DNA of 42,514 nucleotides, taken from the NCBI GenBank assembly GCA_002388665.1, contig DGMY01000079.1:1-42514 (forward strand), written 5' to 3'. Below are positions 16,458 through 25,060 of the stretch, one piece after another; within the stretch, counting starts at the first letter, position 1; each line of letters opens with the position of its first letter. The translations under genes were made by a program, and so were the position numbers. This DNA is from Opitutia bacterium UBA4506. GTDB lineage: Bacteria > Verrucomicrobiota > Verrucomicrobiia > Opitutales > Puniceicoccaceae. The notes under the pieces are model-generated. The model saw only the letters and a program-made list of their open reading frames with translations. It searched no databases and had not been told where the DNA came from.

Positions 16458-18287
16458 TTATCGTGGCGATTCGGCAGCCTCCGCGGGACTCCACACGAGC
16501 AATATCCGACGAGCGATCTCGGTCAGGTCGCTGGCTCCATTAGGCGCTCCAAGCGAAACTGACGAAACTGCCAAGAGTGCGGAGGCCAATGGCGTATCGA
16601 CTTCGGCCCACAGTTTGTGCGCGACCTGGGGTTGCCCATTCCTCCAGCTCATGAGTCCAGGAATCACCTCTAGCCCCTCCAGATCTTCTCCTCCCGCATG
16701 CAGCGCCTTCTCGATCAATTGAAAATCTTCGTCCTCGAGTCGGTTCCCTCCAGCAGACGTCAATAGTGCTCCCGTCAGAACAAGCCGAGCCGCAACCCTA
16801 TGATTGGGGTCTCGGACGAAGGCAGAGGACGCGTTTGCGAACGCCATTTCCTCACGGCCGGACTCAATTGCCGCACTGGCCAAGAGGATTTCATCCTGAA
16901 TAAACGGCCTCTCATCATACGCATTCCACAAATCGAGGTACGAGAGCATACTGATGAGGACCAACCCCAATATCGCCGCCAATATCCGTACAGGGCTGGG
17001 ACCAGCGGTCCGCCTCCATTTTCCGACTAACGGATACACTCCACCAGCGACTATCGCCAGGAGCGGGGCAAGAGGCAGTCGAAAGCGCGCACTTACATAG
17101 AAAGCCACAACGCCGACCGCGTACAATGCTCCCGCGCACAAAATCAGTCCGGCTAACTTTCGGTTCGGAGGTACTCCAACCAATACCAAAATCGCCAACG
17201 CACCACCGAGAAGGAGGCCCCAATGAAGCGGGTTCCACTGTAGAGCAGCAAATCTAGCCCGGTGGTAGTGATAGGATAGATTGTTATAGGGCTCCCAGGT
17301 GTGGACGAGGTAGAAGCACTTCCTCACCATCAGTTCTATCCAATCGCGAGGGTCTGCTTCGATGCGATTGACCAATTGTTCCCTCCAAAACGTGTTCATC
17401 GAGCGGGGGGTCATATCCGCATCTCGCCCCATGGAATACCGATACAAAATCTCCGATTCCCGGCGCGCAGTGTTCTCCCCGGCGAGAGTCCGTTCAAACA
17501 GGAGGGTCTGCTCATAGTAACGACCATCGGCCCCCTCTCGATTGGCTGCATAGAGATTATAGGCGCCCTGCCAGGGAAGGATTCGAAACTCTCCGCCATG
17601 CGAGAAGTTCACCCATCCTTGAATCAACAGCGGTACTCCGATGCCGATCGAAACGCCCAAGAAGCGAGCCACTCTCACCCTCCACCCTGCCGCCCAGAGT
17701 GCGCCTCCTAAGAAAACCGGGGCCACCACTAAAAAGTTCGGCCGCGTCAAAATAGCCAACGCCAGCAGGAATCCGGCAAACATCCATCTAGCCGTTCCCC
17801 GACGGGTACCCCCCGAAGAAATAGCCGCCAGTGCACCGAGGAAGAGAGAGATCCCCAGGGTGATATCCAAAAGCTGGACCGAGAAGAATAGAGCGACCGG
17901 GTAGCAAGCATAGCACACCCCTGCGACCCACGCCGCTCCCCGACTCGCCCACAATCGGTAGGTCAAATAGGCGACTAGGTAGGCACTCAGATAGTGAAGC
18001 ATCAGTCCCAGTATCGAACCGATCCATGGCAACGAATCGCCTAGACCCAATTGAACCGGAAGGCTCAACAATACGGGATAGAGAATTGCCCGATAGAACG
18101 GAGCTTCGGGCCACACCCCTGCCCCAATCTCTCTGGCCAGGGCCAGATTCTCGCGAGCATCGAGGACCGGGGCATTTCCAAGCGGATCATTCAAAAAGGA
18201 GAAAAGAAATCCCCCTCCAACAAAGAGACAGAACGCCACTAATGGGAGTTTCCAGATAGAGCGCTTTCGAGAATCGCACGGCGGCAT
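16458..18287 (-). CDS. Membrane GT-C family glycosyltransferase with C-terminal helical region
   Basis: A 609-residue protein with a transmembrane core of about eleven segments to residue 450. The first periplasmic loop contains the acidic motif PVLDARENLALAREI, then FYRAILYPVLLSLP, as in ArnT-like enzymes of Opitutae. The last 140 residues are soluble, alanine/leucine-rich and helical (SGREEMAFANASSAFVRDPN), resembling a degenerate TPR pair. It lies upstream of the GT2 gene in the same direction with a 101-base gap, and is divergent from rsmD. A sugar transferase role is likely; the substrate is unknown. Confidence 0.72.
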   Translation of the reverse strand: MPPCDSRKRSIWKLPLVAFCLFVGGGFLFSFLNDPLGNAPVLDARENLALAREIGAGVWPEAPFYRAILYPVLLSLPVQLGLGDSLPWIGSILGLMLHYLSAYLVAYLTYRLWASRGAAWVAGVCYACYPVALFFSVQLLDITLGISLFLGALAAISSGGTRRGTARWMFAGFLLALAILTRPNFLVVAPVFLGGALWAAGWRVRVARFLGVSIGIGVPLLIQGWVNFSHGGEFRILPWQGAYNLYAANREGADGRYYEQTLLFERTLAGENTARRESEILYRYSMGRDADMTPRSMNTFWREQLVNRIEADPRDWIELMVRKCFYLVHTWEPYNNLSYHYHRARFAALQWNPLHWGLLLGGALAILVLVGVPPNRKLAGLILCAGALYAVGVVAFYVSARFRLPLAPLLAIVAGGVYPLVGKWRRTAGPSPVRILAAILGLVLISMLSYLDLWNAYDERPFIQDEILLASAAIESGREEMAFANASSAFVRDPNHRVAARLVLTGALLTSAGGNRLEDEDFQLIEKALHAGGEDLEGLEVIPGLMSWRNGQPQVAHKLWAEVDTPLASALLAVSSVSLGAPNGASDLTEIARRILLVWSPAEAAESPR

Positions 18288-18446
18288 GGATTCTCATGCT
18301 GACAACTTCAGGTGAATGGTCAACGGGAGGCCAACCAGAAAATTTCTTCGAAAACAGTCCCCTTTCTGCCAATACGCGCCCCCGAATCCTCGCCCGTTCC
18401 TGAGAATTGCTTGCCTGCCTTCGATCAACTCCCCATAGAGAGATGG

Positions 18447-19019
18447 ATGCGCATTACCGGAGGAAAAGCGGCAGGGGTACAACTCCAGGTTCCCCGCAAA
18501 GGACCCGAAGTACGTCCCGCAACAGATCGCATGCGGGAGGCGATTTTCTCCAGCCTCGGACCCGCCATCGAAAATGGGAGGGTCCTCGATTTGTTTGCTG
18601 GTACCGGTGCCTATGGGCTCGAAGCTCTCAGCCGCGGCGCCAAAGAGGCGGTTTGGATCGAATCGGCTCGCAGCACGGCAGCCCTCTTGGAGAAAAACCG
18701 CAAAGAGGTTGAGAAATCGATCGGACACCGAGTATCCGGCCGATTACTTGTCCGCGATATCCGCCGGCACGGCATGCGGGCGGGAGACCGGTTTGATTTC
18801 ATTTTCGCCGACCCTCCCTACCACATGGCGGAAGTCATGCTCCCCGAGGTTTTCATTCTCGCCGGCCAGCATCTAGAGGATTCGGAGGGCTCTCGTCTCA
18901 TGATCGAGGCCCCCGGCAACCTACCACTGGTCCACCCACAATGGGAAGAAATCCGAAGGTTCGGAGGGGATAAATCCGGCCCTTCGCTTCGCGTCCTAAT
19001 CCGCAAGTCTTCACTATGA
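18447..19019 (+). CDS. rsmD: 16S rRNA (guanine966-N2)-methyltransferase RsmD
   Basis: RsmD methylates N2 of G966 in 16S rRNA with SAM. The 190-residue product from ATG 18447 starts with the family's typical MRITGGKAAG. It then has RPATDRMREAIFSSL, the SAM-binding DLFAGTGAYGLEALSRGA (48-65) and the catalytic DPPY (122-125). The frame is open 45 codons upstream, but that part has no homologous character and would overlap the promoter of the divergent GT-C gene. Its stop overlaps the ClC gene start by 4 bp (ATGA). Confidence 0.93.
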   Translation: MRITGGKAAGVQLQVPRKGPEVRPATDRMREAIFSSLGPAIENGRVLDLFAGTGAYGLEALSRGAKEAVWIESARSTAALLEKNRKEVEKSIGHRVSGRLLVRDIRRHGMRAGDRFDFIFADPPYHMAEVMLPEVFILAGQHLEDSEGSRLMIEAPGNLPLVHPQWEEIRRFGGDKSGPSLRVLIRKSSL

Positions 19020-20371
19020 CTTCGACCGACTCATCCAACTCGTTCACACGCGCCAACGCGGTCTTCCTCACTCTAGCGGGCGCAGTAGGTGCTGGTTTGG
19101 GTGCTCTGGTTTTCGGCCTCATCGAAAAGGGAGCCGATACTCCTCTCCGGTTGATCCACGAAAACTACCCGTGGCTGCCCCCTCTGATCATCCCTTCAAT
19201 GCTCTTTTTGATCCTCTGGCTCCGGGATCGTTACTTCGTCGGTACGGACGGAACGGGAATTCCTCAAACCATCGCAGCACTGCGTCTGGGTCCCGGAGAA
19301 GAACGCAATCGACTGCTCTCCATGAAAGTCGCCGGCGGGAAGATCTTGCTGACTGCTATGGGGCTGGTGTCCTTCCTTTCAATCGGCCGCGAAGGTCCAT
19401 CCGTCCAATTGGGTGCCTGTTGTATGCACTCGCTTTCCCGTCTCCGCGGCGTTCCCCGCCATGTGGTAGAGCGGGGGCTCATTCTCGCAGGGGGAGCCGC
19501 CGGTATTGCCGCTGCCTTCAACGCCCCCATCGCCGGAATCGTTTTTGCCATGGAGGAGATCGGGCGCTCATTCGATAAGCGCAATATGGGAATCATCGTC
19601 CGCACAGTGATCATCGCCTGTATCATTTGTGCGATCGGAATGGGGAATGGCTATTTCTACGGGGACCTTGATCACGATCGTCCCTCCATGCTGCTCGATG
19701 GGTGGATGCCATGGATCGCCGTAGTTCTCATTGGTGTCGTTGGCGGCTTCCTCGGGGGACTGTTCTCCCGCCTGCTCCTGATCACCATGCCCACTGTTTC
19801 ACGCATGATCCGCAAGCAACGGCTCCTCGCAGCCGTCGGGATCGGGATTGTGATCGCCTCGATTGGGATTGTCTCGGACGGTCAGTCCTACGGCAGCGGA
19901 TTCGCACAAGCCAAGAGTCTCCTCGCCGAGGGAAGTCCCGTCTACTTCGAAACCCTTCCCGAGGAAACCCAGGAGGAACTTCTAGAGATTCGAGAGAAAA
20001 TCACTCCACTCTACCCCGCCTACCGCGCCTCCGCTTCGTTTTTAGTCCTTCTCACAGCCATTCCCGGCGGGCTATTCGATCCATCTTTCTCAGTGGGTGC
20101 CGGTCTCGGCGCCGCAACCTACCCCTGGTTGGCCTGGACGGGAATCGAGCTGCAGGCCGTTCTGTTACTCTTTATCGCTGCCTATTTTTCCGGGGTGGTT
20201 CAGAGTCCGATGACCTCCTTCATCATTCTTCTCGAAATGACGGGCGTGCTGCTCTTCTCCCTTCCCCTCGCCGCAGCCGCAATAATCGCCTACTCCGTTT
20301 CCAAAACGATCTGCCCCAACGCACTCTATGAGTCCTTGGCAGAGAATTTTATTTCCCGACGAAATTTGTAG
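19016..20371 (+). CDS. ClC-family chloride channel or H+/Cl- antiporter
   Basis: A 451-residue membrane protein with the ClC signatures in order: GTGIP (79-83, the GSGIP chloride-binding motif), GREGPSVQLGA with the gating glutamate E126, GAAGIAAAFNAPIAGIVFAMEE, and GGLFDPSFSVGAGLGA (the GxFxP motif). The second CBS-containing cytoplasmic part of larger ClCs is absent. The gating glutamate is present, compatible with exchange, but the transport mode cannot be settled here. Translationally coupled to rsmD, which is probably incidental. Confidence 0.92.
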   Translation: MTSTDSSNSFTRANAVFLTLAGAVGAGLGALVFGLIEKGADTPLRLIHENYPWLPPLIIPSMLFLILWLRDRYFVGTDGTGIPQTIAALRLGPGEERNRLLSMKVAGGKILLTAMGLVSFLSIGREGPSVQLGACCMHSLSRLRGVPRHVVERGLILAGGAAGIAAAFNAPIAGIVFAMEEIGRSFDKRNMGIIVRTVIIACIICAIGMGNGYFYGDLDHDRPSMLLDGWMPWIAVVLIGVVGGFLGGLFSRLLLITMPTVSRMIRKQRLLAAVGIGIVIASIGIVSDGQSYGSGFAQAKSLLAEGSPVYFETLPEETQEELLEIREKITPLYPAYRASASFLVLLTAIPGGLFDPSFSVGAGLGAATYPWLAWTGIELQAVLLLFIAAYFSGVVQSPMTSFIILLEMTGVLLFSLPLAAAAIIAYSVSKTICPNALYESLAENFISRRNL

Positions 20372-20400
20372 AAATCCCAGGATTTGCTCCTAAGATAGGA
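20372..20400 (+). other. Two adjacent small inverted repeats after the ClC gene
   Basis: AAATCC-CA-GGATTT (20372-20385) and TCCTA-AGA-TAGGA (20388-20400) follow directly after the ClC stop. Neither is followed by a T run, so an intrinsic terminator is not clear. They may be weak transcription-end or RNA-stability structures. Confidence 0.4.
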
Positions 20401-20482
20401 CCAATTCATTATAGAGGAGTAAATGTGCCGCTCTTGACACATTCGCCTTTTCTAAATTTCTCACAAACTACAATCTTCCGTC

Positions 20483-20722
20483 GTGCTCGTGCTCGAAATC
20501 GCCATTCTCGTCCCGCTGTTTTCTGGATTAATCCTGGGAATACATGCGATCCTGCGTCCGGCTTCTCCTCCTCATTTTGAAGGAATATTCAAAAGGAAGT
20601 ATCGCCGGACTGAATGGAACGAGCGCAATCCCGAAGCATTTACCCAGAAGATCGGCTGGATTATCCTAATCTCGAGCATTATCTATGGCCTACTCATCGT
20701 TCTTCCGTGGCTTTTTCGTTGA
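20483..20722 (+). CDS. Small two-helix membrane protein upstream of cydA
   Basis: A 79-residue protein starting at GTG 20483 (a second in-frame GTG is at 20489). Hydrophobic spans are about residues 3-23 and 58-77. Between them is a basic loop with FKRKYRRTEWNERNP. It is not the CydX/CbdX type subunit, which is shorter and has one span. It lies 101 bases before cydA in the same direction. A link to the cytochrome bd oxidase is possible from position only. Confidence 0.5.
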   Translation: MLVLEIAILVPLFSGLILGIHAILRPASPPHFEGIFKRKYRRTEWNERNPEAFTQKIGWIILISSIIYGLLIVLPWLFR

Positions 20723-20823
20723 ATTCGGTTTTCTTCTCGTCAGATTTCCTCTGACTCCACTAAATCGTGGCTACATCCGATATCGAAGCACGCACGTACC
20801 TACCATAAGACCCTAAACTAGTT

Positions 20824-22455
20824 GTGGACATAGAAATACTATCTCGAGCTCAATTCGCATTTACGATTGCGTTTCACTTTCTATTCCCACCTCTCACGAT
20901 CGGGCTGGGTCTAAACTTGGTCGTCATGTCGGGCCTTTGGATGAAGACCCGCAACCCCATTTACCACAATATGGGGCGTTTTTGGACCAAAGTATTTGGT
21001 CTCATTTTCGCAATCGGCGTGGCGACAGGGATCGTCATGGAGTTCCAGTTTGGTACCAATTGGGCCACCTATTCACGGTTCGTCGGTGACGTCTTCGGGT
21101 CTCCCCTCGCCATTGAGGGCATCTACGCCTTCTTCCTCGAATCCGGGTTCCTCGCCATTCTTCTCTTCGGTTGGGACAAGGTGGGACCACGACTTCACTT
21201 CTTTTCCACATGCATGGTCGCACTGGGAGCTCACTTCAGCGCAATTTGGATTCTCGTTGCCAATTCCTGGATGCAAACTCCGGCCGGATTCCACTTGGCC
21301 AAAAAAATTAAACTGACCGCTGATGGTGTTCAGCACCCCTATTCAGCTGAACTGGCCGAGGGTACTTTCAAAATCAAGGAAGTCCCCCTTCCCGAGGATT
21401 ATATCCTCCAACAGTCCGATCTAGACAGCATCCGCGCCGTGATCACCGACTTCTGGGCAATGGTCTTCAATCCGTCGTCAATGGATCGACTCGTTCATAC
21501 GATCCTAGCCTGCTGGCTAGCGGGTACCTTCCTGGTCATCAGCATCAGCGCTTACTATCTCTTGAAGAAGCGCCACATTCCGTTTGCCAAGGCGAGTATG
21601 CGCATCGGGCTCACCCTCGCGGCCATCACGACGGTACTGCAATTCTGGAGCGCCGATTCCACCGCCCGGGGGGTCGCCGAGAATCAACCCGTCAAACTCG
21701 CCGCGATCGAGGGTCTGGCCGACTCAACCACCGAGGCCCCGCTGGGAATTATCGGTATGGTTAGCTGGGAGCGCGACGACGACGGAAATATCATCGGAAT
21801 CAACGAGAGCGCACTTAAAGTCCCCGCCCTCCTGAGCATCCTCGTCTCCGGCGATTTCCTCCACCCATTCAAAGCGAGTGAGGTTGAGGTCAAGGGACTG
21901 AATGATCTACCGAGCGATGAGTTTATTCTCGCCCGACATCCAGACGCCACACCGGCAGAAATTAAGAAGATCCGCCCCGACTACTGGCCCAATGTGCCAG
22001 TGGTGTTCCAGACCTATCACATCATGATCGCCTGCGGCGTAGCCCTTTTCGCGATCGCCTGGCTGGGTCTTGCCCTCTGGAAAACCGGTCGTCTCTGGGT
22101 CGTCGATTCGAAATTCACCCGATTGTACCTAATCGCCTGTATCTTTTCGGTATTCCTCCCACAATTGGCCAGCCAGGCCGGCTGGTTCACCGCCGAGATG
22201 GGTCGACAGCCCTGGATCGTCTACGAGATTCTCAAGACCAGCGAGGCCCTCTCAAAAGCGGTTCGCGCAGAGCAGGTTCTCTTCTCTCTGATCCTTTTCA
22301 CACTGATCTACCTCCTGCTCTTTCTCGTTTTCGCTTATACGCTGAACACGAAGATCAAGCACGGGCCGAGCGACGATGTTTCCGGCGCACAACTTCCTGA
22401 AAAATGGCGCTCGATCGCCATCCTAGAAAAAGAGAGACACGATAATTCAGAGTAA
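20824..22455 (+). CDS. cydA: Cytochrome bd ubiquinol oxidase subunit I
   Basis: CydA binds hemes b558, b595 and d and the quinol site of the oxygen-reducing bd oxidase. The 543-residue chain has the heme ligand H18 in FAFTIAFHFLFPPLTIGLG, the acidic pair in IEGIYAFFLES, a histidine in DRLVHTILACW (heme b558 ligand position), the methionine of YHIMIACG (b558 ligand position), and the family motif GRQPW. The periplasmic Q-loop region lies about residues 280-395. The start is GTG at 20824, giving MDIEILSRAQF, as in homologues. The stop shares one base with the cydB start. Confidence 0.96.
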   Translation: MDIEILSRAQFAFTIAFHFLFPPLTIGLGLNLVVMSGLWMKTRNPIYHNMGRFWTKVFGLIFAIGVATGIVMEFQFGTNWATYSRFVGDVFGSPLAIEGIYAFFLESGFLAILLFGWDKVGPRLHFFSTCMVALGAHFSAIWILVANSWMQTPAGFHLAKKIKLTADGVQHPYSAELAEGTFKIKEVPLPEDYILQQSDLDSIRAVITDFWAMVFNPSSMDRLVHTILACWLAGTFLVISISAYYLLKKRHIPFAKASMRIGLTLAAITTVLQFWSADSTARGVAENQPVKLAAIEGLADSTTEAPLGIIGMVSWERDDDGNIIGINESALKVPALLSILVSGDFLHPFKASEVEVKGLNDLPSDEFILARHPDATPAEIKKIRPDYWPNVPVVFQTYHIMIACGVALFAIAWLGLALWKTGRLWVVDSKFTRLYLIACIFSVFLPQLASQAGWFTAEMGRQPWIVYEILKTSEALSKAVRAEQVLFSLILFTLIYLLLFLVFAYTLNTKIKHGPSDDVSGAQLPEKWRSIAILEKERHDNSE

Positions 22456-23480
22456 TGGAATTTGATCTTCCCACTTTCTGGTTCCTCCTCGTTGGAGTCC
22501 TCTTCACGGGTTACGCCATGCTCGATGGCTTCGACCTCGGAGTTGGAGCCCTTCACCTTTTTACCAAAACTGACGATGAGCGGCGGATCATGCTCAACTC
22601 TATCGGACCAGTCTGGGACGGAAATGAGGTGTGGCTCGTAACTGGGGGCGGTGCTCTGTTCGCCGCATTCCCAGAGGTCTACGCCACGGTCTTCTCAGGA
22701 TTCTACGACGCGTTCATGCTGCTGCTGTTCGCCTTGATTTTTCGGGCAGTCGCGATCGAGTTCCGCAGCAAACAACCGGGCAGGTTCTGGCGGCGGGCAT
22801 GGGACTGCGGATTCGCCGGAGGCAGTGTCCTCTCCTCGTTCCTGATCGGGGTTGCCATGGGCAACGTGGTCTGGGGAATCCCACTCGATAAAAGCCATGA
22901 GTTCACCGGCAATATCCTCACCCTCCTCCACCCCTACTCGCTCCTGCTTGGGTTGACGACAGTCGCACTCTTCATGATGCACGGGAATATCTATCTCATT
23001 CTGAAGACAGAGGGAGAATTGCAGGCGAAACTGGGTCGATGGGTCAAGATCACGATCCCGATCTTCATGGTCCTCTTCCTCACTGTCGGCCTCATCACTC
23101 CATTTCTGTGCCCCCACATCAAAACGGCCTTCAATGAGCGCCCGATTATTCTCACTCTTTTCTTCACGCTCGCTCTTTTGCTGGCCTTCAACATCCCCCG
23201 TGAGGTCCACAAGAAGCGCGAGTTCCGGGCATTTCTGAGCTCCTGCGGAACCATGCTCTCACTCATGACCCTTTTCGCAGCAAGCGTCTACCCAACGATG
23301 GTATTCTCGACGCCCAATATTGAGAATTCTCTAACCATCTACAACGGCTCTTCGACTGAGAAAACTCTCCAGTTCATGATGATCGTAGCCCTCATTGGTG
23401 TACCGATCGTTCTGACCTACACCGCTTCGGTCTACTACATCTTCCGCGGCAAGGTCGTGATCACCGAAGAAAGCTACTGA
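22455..23480 (+). CDS. cydB: Cytochrome bd ubiquinol oxidase subunit II
   Basis: A 341-residue polytopic protein beginning with the typical FWFLLVGVLFTGYAMLDGFDLGVG. WDGNEVWLVTGGGALFAAFP and the helix FYDAFMLLLFALIFRAVAIEFR also match CydB. It pairs with CydA to form the bd oxidase, a high-affinity quinol oxidase useful at low oxygen. The ATG overlaps the cydA stop by one base (TAATG). No CydX-like gene or cydCD follows; galM starts 19 bases later in the same direction. Confidence 0.95.
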   Translation: MEFDLPTFWFLLVGVLFTGYAMLDGFDLGVGALHLFTKTDDERRIMLNSIGPVWDGNEVWLVTGGGALFAAFPEVYATVFSGFYDAFMLLLFALIFRAVAIEFRSKQPGRFWRRAWDCGFAGGSVLSSFLIGVAMGNVVWGIPLDKSHEFTGNILTLLHPYSLLLGLTTVALFMMHGNIYLILKTEGELQAKLGRWVKITIPIFMVLFLTVGLITPFLCPHIKTAFNERPIILTLFFTLALLLAFNIPREVHKKREFRAFLSSCGTMLSLMTLFAASVYPTMVFSTPNIENSLTIYNGSSTEKTLQFMMIVALIGVPIVLTYTASVYYIFRGKVVITEESY

Positions 23481-23499
23481 TCCTCCCTCCCTTTCGACC

Positions 23500-24570
23500 A
23501 TGCAACAGATTACTACCGAAGTATTTGGCCAGCTTCCTGATGGCCGTGATGTCACCCGTTTCACCCTGACCAACAAGAATGGGATGATTGTACGCCTCCT
23601 CAATTACGGGGGAATCATTCAAGAAATTCGCGTTCCCGATCGCAACGGAGATTTTGACGACGTGGTCCTCGGGGAACCCACCCTTGCCGGTTATCTGGAT
23701 CACCATCCGCACTACGGTGCGATCACGGGACGCTTTGCCAACCGGATCAGCAATGGCCAATTGATCCTGAATGGCCACCGCTACCAGCTCCCCCAGAACA
23801 AAGATGGCATCCACTGCCTCCATGGCGGGGCACACGGATTCGACAAAAAACTTTGGATGGCCGACACTTTGACCGACGGAGACGATTCCATCGTACACTT
23901 TTCCTACACCAGCCCTCATCTAGAAGAAGGCTTTCCCGGCGAACTGGAAACTGTGGTGAGCTACCGCCTCACTGCCACAAACGAGTTGCGGATCGACTAC
24001 GCCGCCCACTCCAATCGCACCACCGTCGTCAATCTGACGAATCACTCCTATTTCAATTTAGGAGGGCAGGACAACCTATCGGCGCGGGATCATGAGGTCT
24101 GCATTCGCGCACCTTATTTCCTCCCCACCGACGACACCGACGTCCCAACTGGCGAGGTCCTAGCAGTTAAGGGCACAGATTTTGACTTTCTCGAACCTGT
24201 GCTACTCGACACCCAGATGAAGGGAGATCATCCAAACCTCGTGAAAACAGGTGGATTCGATCATTCATTCGTGTTCGGGATGCGGGACCCCAATCGCAGC
24301 TGGGACTGCCGTGTCGTCCACTCTCCCACCGGTCGTACAATGGAAGTTCTTACGAGCGAACCTGCAGTCCAGCTGTACACAGGAAACACGTTGGGCGACT
24401 GCACCGTTCCCGGTAAAAATGGCAAGCCCCCCGTAATGCACCAGGCACTCTGCTTGGAAACCCAGCATTTTCCTGACAGCCCAAACATCCCCCACTTTCC
24501 GTCCACTCTACTCGAGCCGGAGGACACTTTCCGCACCTTTACGGTATACCGGTTTGGCGTCACCAAGTAG
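23500..24570 (+). CDS. galM: Aldose 1-epimerase (galactose mutarotase)
   Basis: GalM interconverts alpha and beta anomers of aldohexoses such as galactose and glucose. The 356-residue product carries LLNYGGIIQEIRVPDRNG, AITGRFANRISNGQ, CLHGGAHGFDKKLW, the histidine-containing NLTNHSYFNLGG (general acid) and the C-terminal CLETQHFPDSPN with the catalytic glutamate. There is no signal peptide, so it is cytoplasmic. It follows cydB closely, but no galactose pathway genes are present, so grouping may only reflect shared transcription. Confidence 0.94.
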   Translation: MQQITTEVFGQLPDGRDVTRFTLTNKNGMIVRLLNYGGIIQEIRVPDRNGDFDDVVLGEPTLAGYLDHHPHYGAITGRFANRISNGQLILNGHRYQLPQNKDGIHCLHGGAHGFDKKLWMADTLTDGDDSIVHFSYTSPHLEEGFPGELETVVSYRLTATNELRIDYAAHSNRTTVVNLTNHSYFNLGGQDNLSARDHEVCIRAPYFLPTDDTDVPTGEVLAVKGTDFDFLEPVLLDTQMKGDHPNLVKTGGFDHSFVFGMRDPNRSWDCRVVHSPTGRTMEVLTSEPAVQLYTGNTLGDCTVPGKNGKPPVMHQALCLETQHFPDSPNIPHFPSTLLEPEDTFRTFTVYRFGVTK

Positions 24571-24591
24571 CTCGAATCAGCGACTCGGAGA

Positions 24592-24608
24592 AGTTCTGAC
24601 TCAGAACT
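24592..24608. other. Perfect inverted repeat between convergent galM and dgkA
   Basis: AGTTCTGA-C-TCAGAACT is a perfect 8-bp dyad that includes the dgkA stop codon (24601-24603 on the minus strand). It lies between two convergent genes and could act as a two-way transcription-end structure, but it has no flanking T run on either strand. Confidence 0.4.
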
Positions 24609-25026
24609 GAATTAGATCAAGGGGCCAATTGGTCCCCAAGATGATCGCCCAGGTTCCGAGGGCGAAAAAGAGGCTCAGAAAGACCGCACCACTGCCGATA
24701 TCCTTGGCCCTTTTGGCGAAGGGATGGAGATCCATCGAAATATAATCGATACAGCACTCCACCGCCGAGTTGATCAGCTCTGTCACCAAGACGAAAAAGA
24801 TTACGCCGATAAGGAGGATCTTCTCCACCGGAGAGATCGCGAGGAGCAAGGCAGTCGGGATCAAGACCAAGGCCACCAAACACTCCTGACGGAATGCGGC
24901 CTCATGCTTGAGGGCGGCACCGATGCCTTCGAGTGAATGAAATGCCGCTTTCCAAACCCGACGAATCCCTGCCTCTTGGAAAGGTTTCGTTTTCTGGGCG
25001 GCCGAAGAATCTCCCGATATATTCAT
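24601..25026 (-). CDS. dgkA: Diacylglycerol kinase / undecaprenol kinase (DgkA family)
   Basis: Small integral membrane kinase that phosphorylates diacylglycerol or undecaprenol using ATP. The 141-residue product from ATG 25026 has three membrane spans. Family motifs are AALKHEAAFRQECL, ELINSAVECCIDYI (the ELxNTAIE-type catalytic helix) and AKRAKDIGSGAVFLS. The first 25 residues are an extra polar extension. The open frame extends 32 codons upstream into the aminotransferase gene; starting at 25026 leaves a 34-base gap, so the two genes are likely co-transcribed. Confidence 0.88.
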   Translation of the reverse strand: MNISGDSSAAQKTKPFQEAGIRRVWKAAFHSLEGIGAALKHEAAFRQECLVALVLIPTALLLAISPVEKILLIGVIFFVLVTELINSAVECCIDYISMDLHPFAKRAKDIGSGAVFLSLFFALGTWAIILGTNWPLDLIQF

Positions 25027-25060
25027 AGCAATATCCTCATTCACCCAAGCCCGATTCGCT

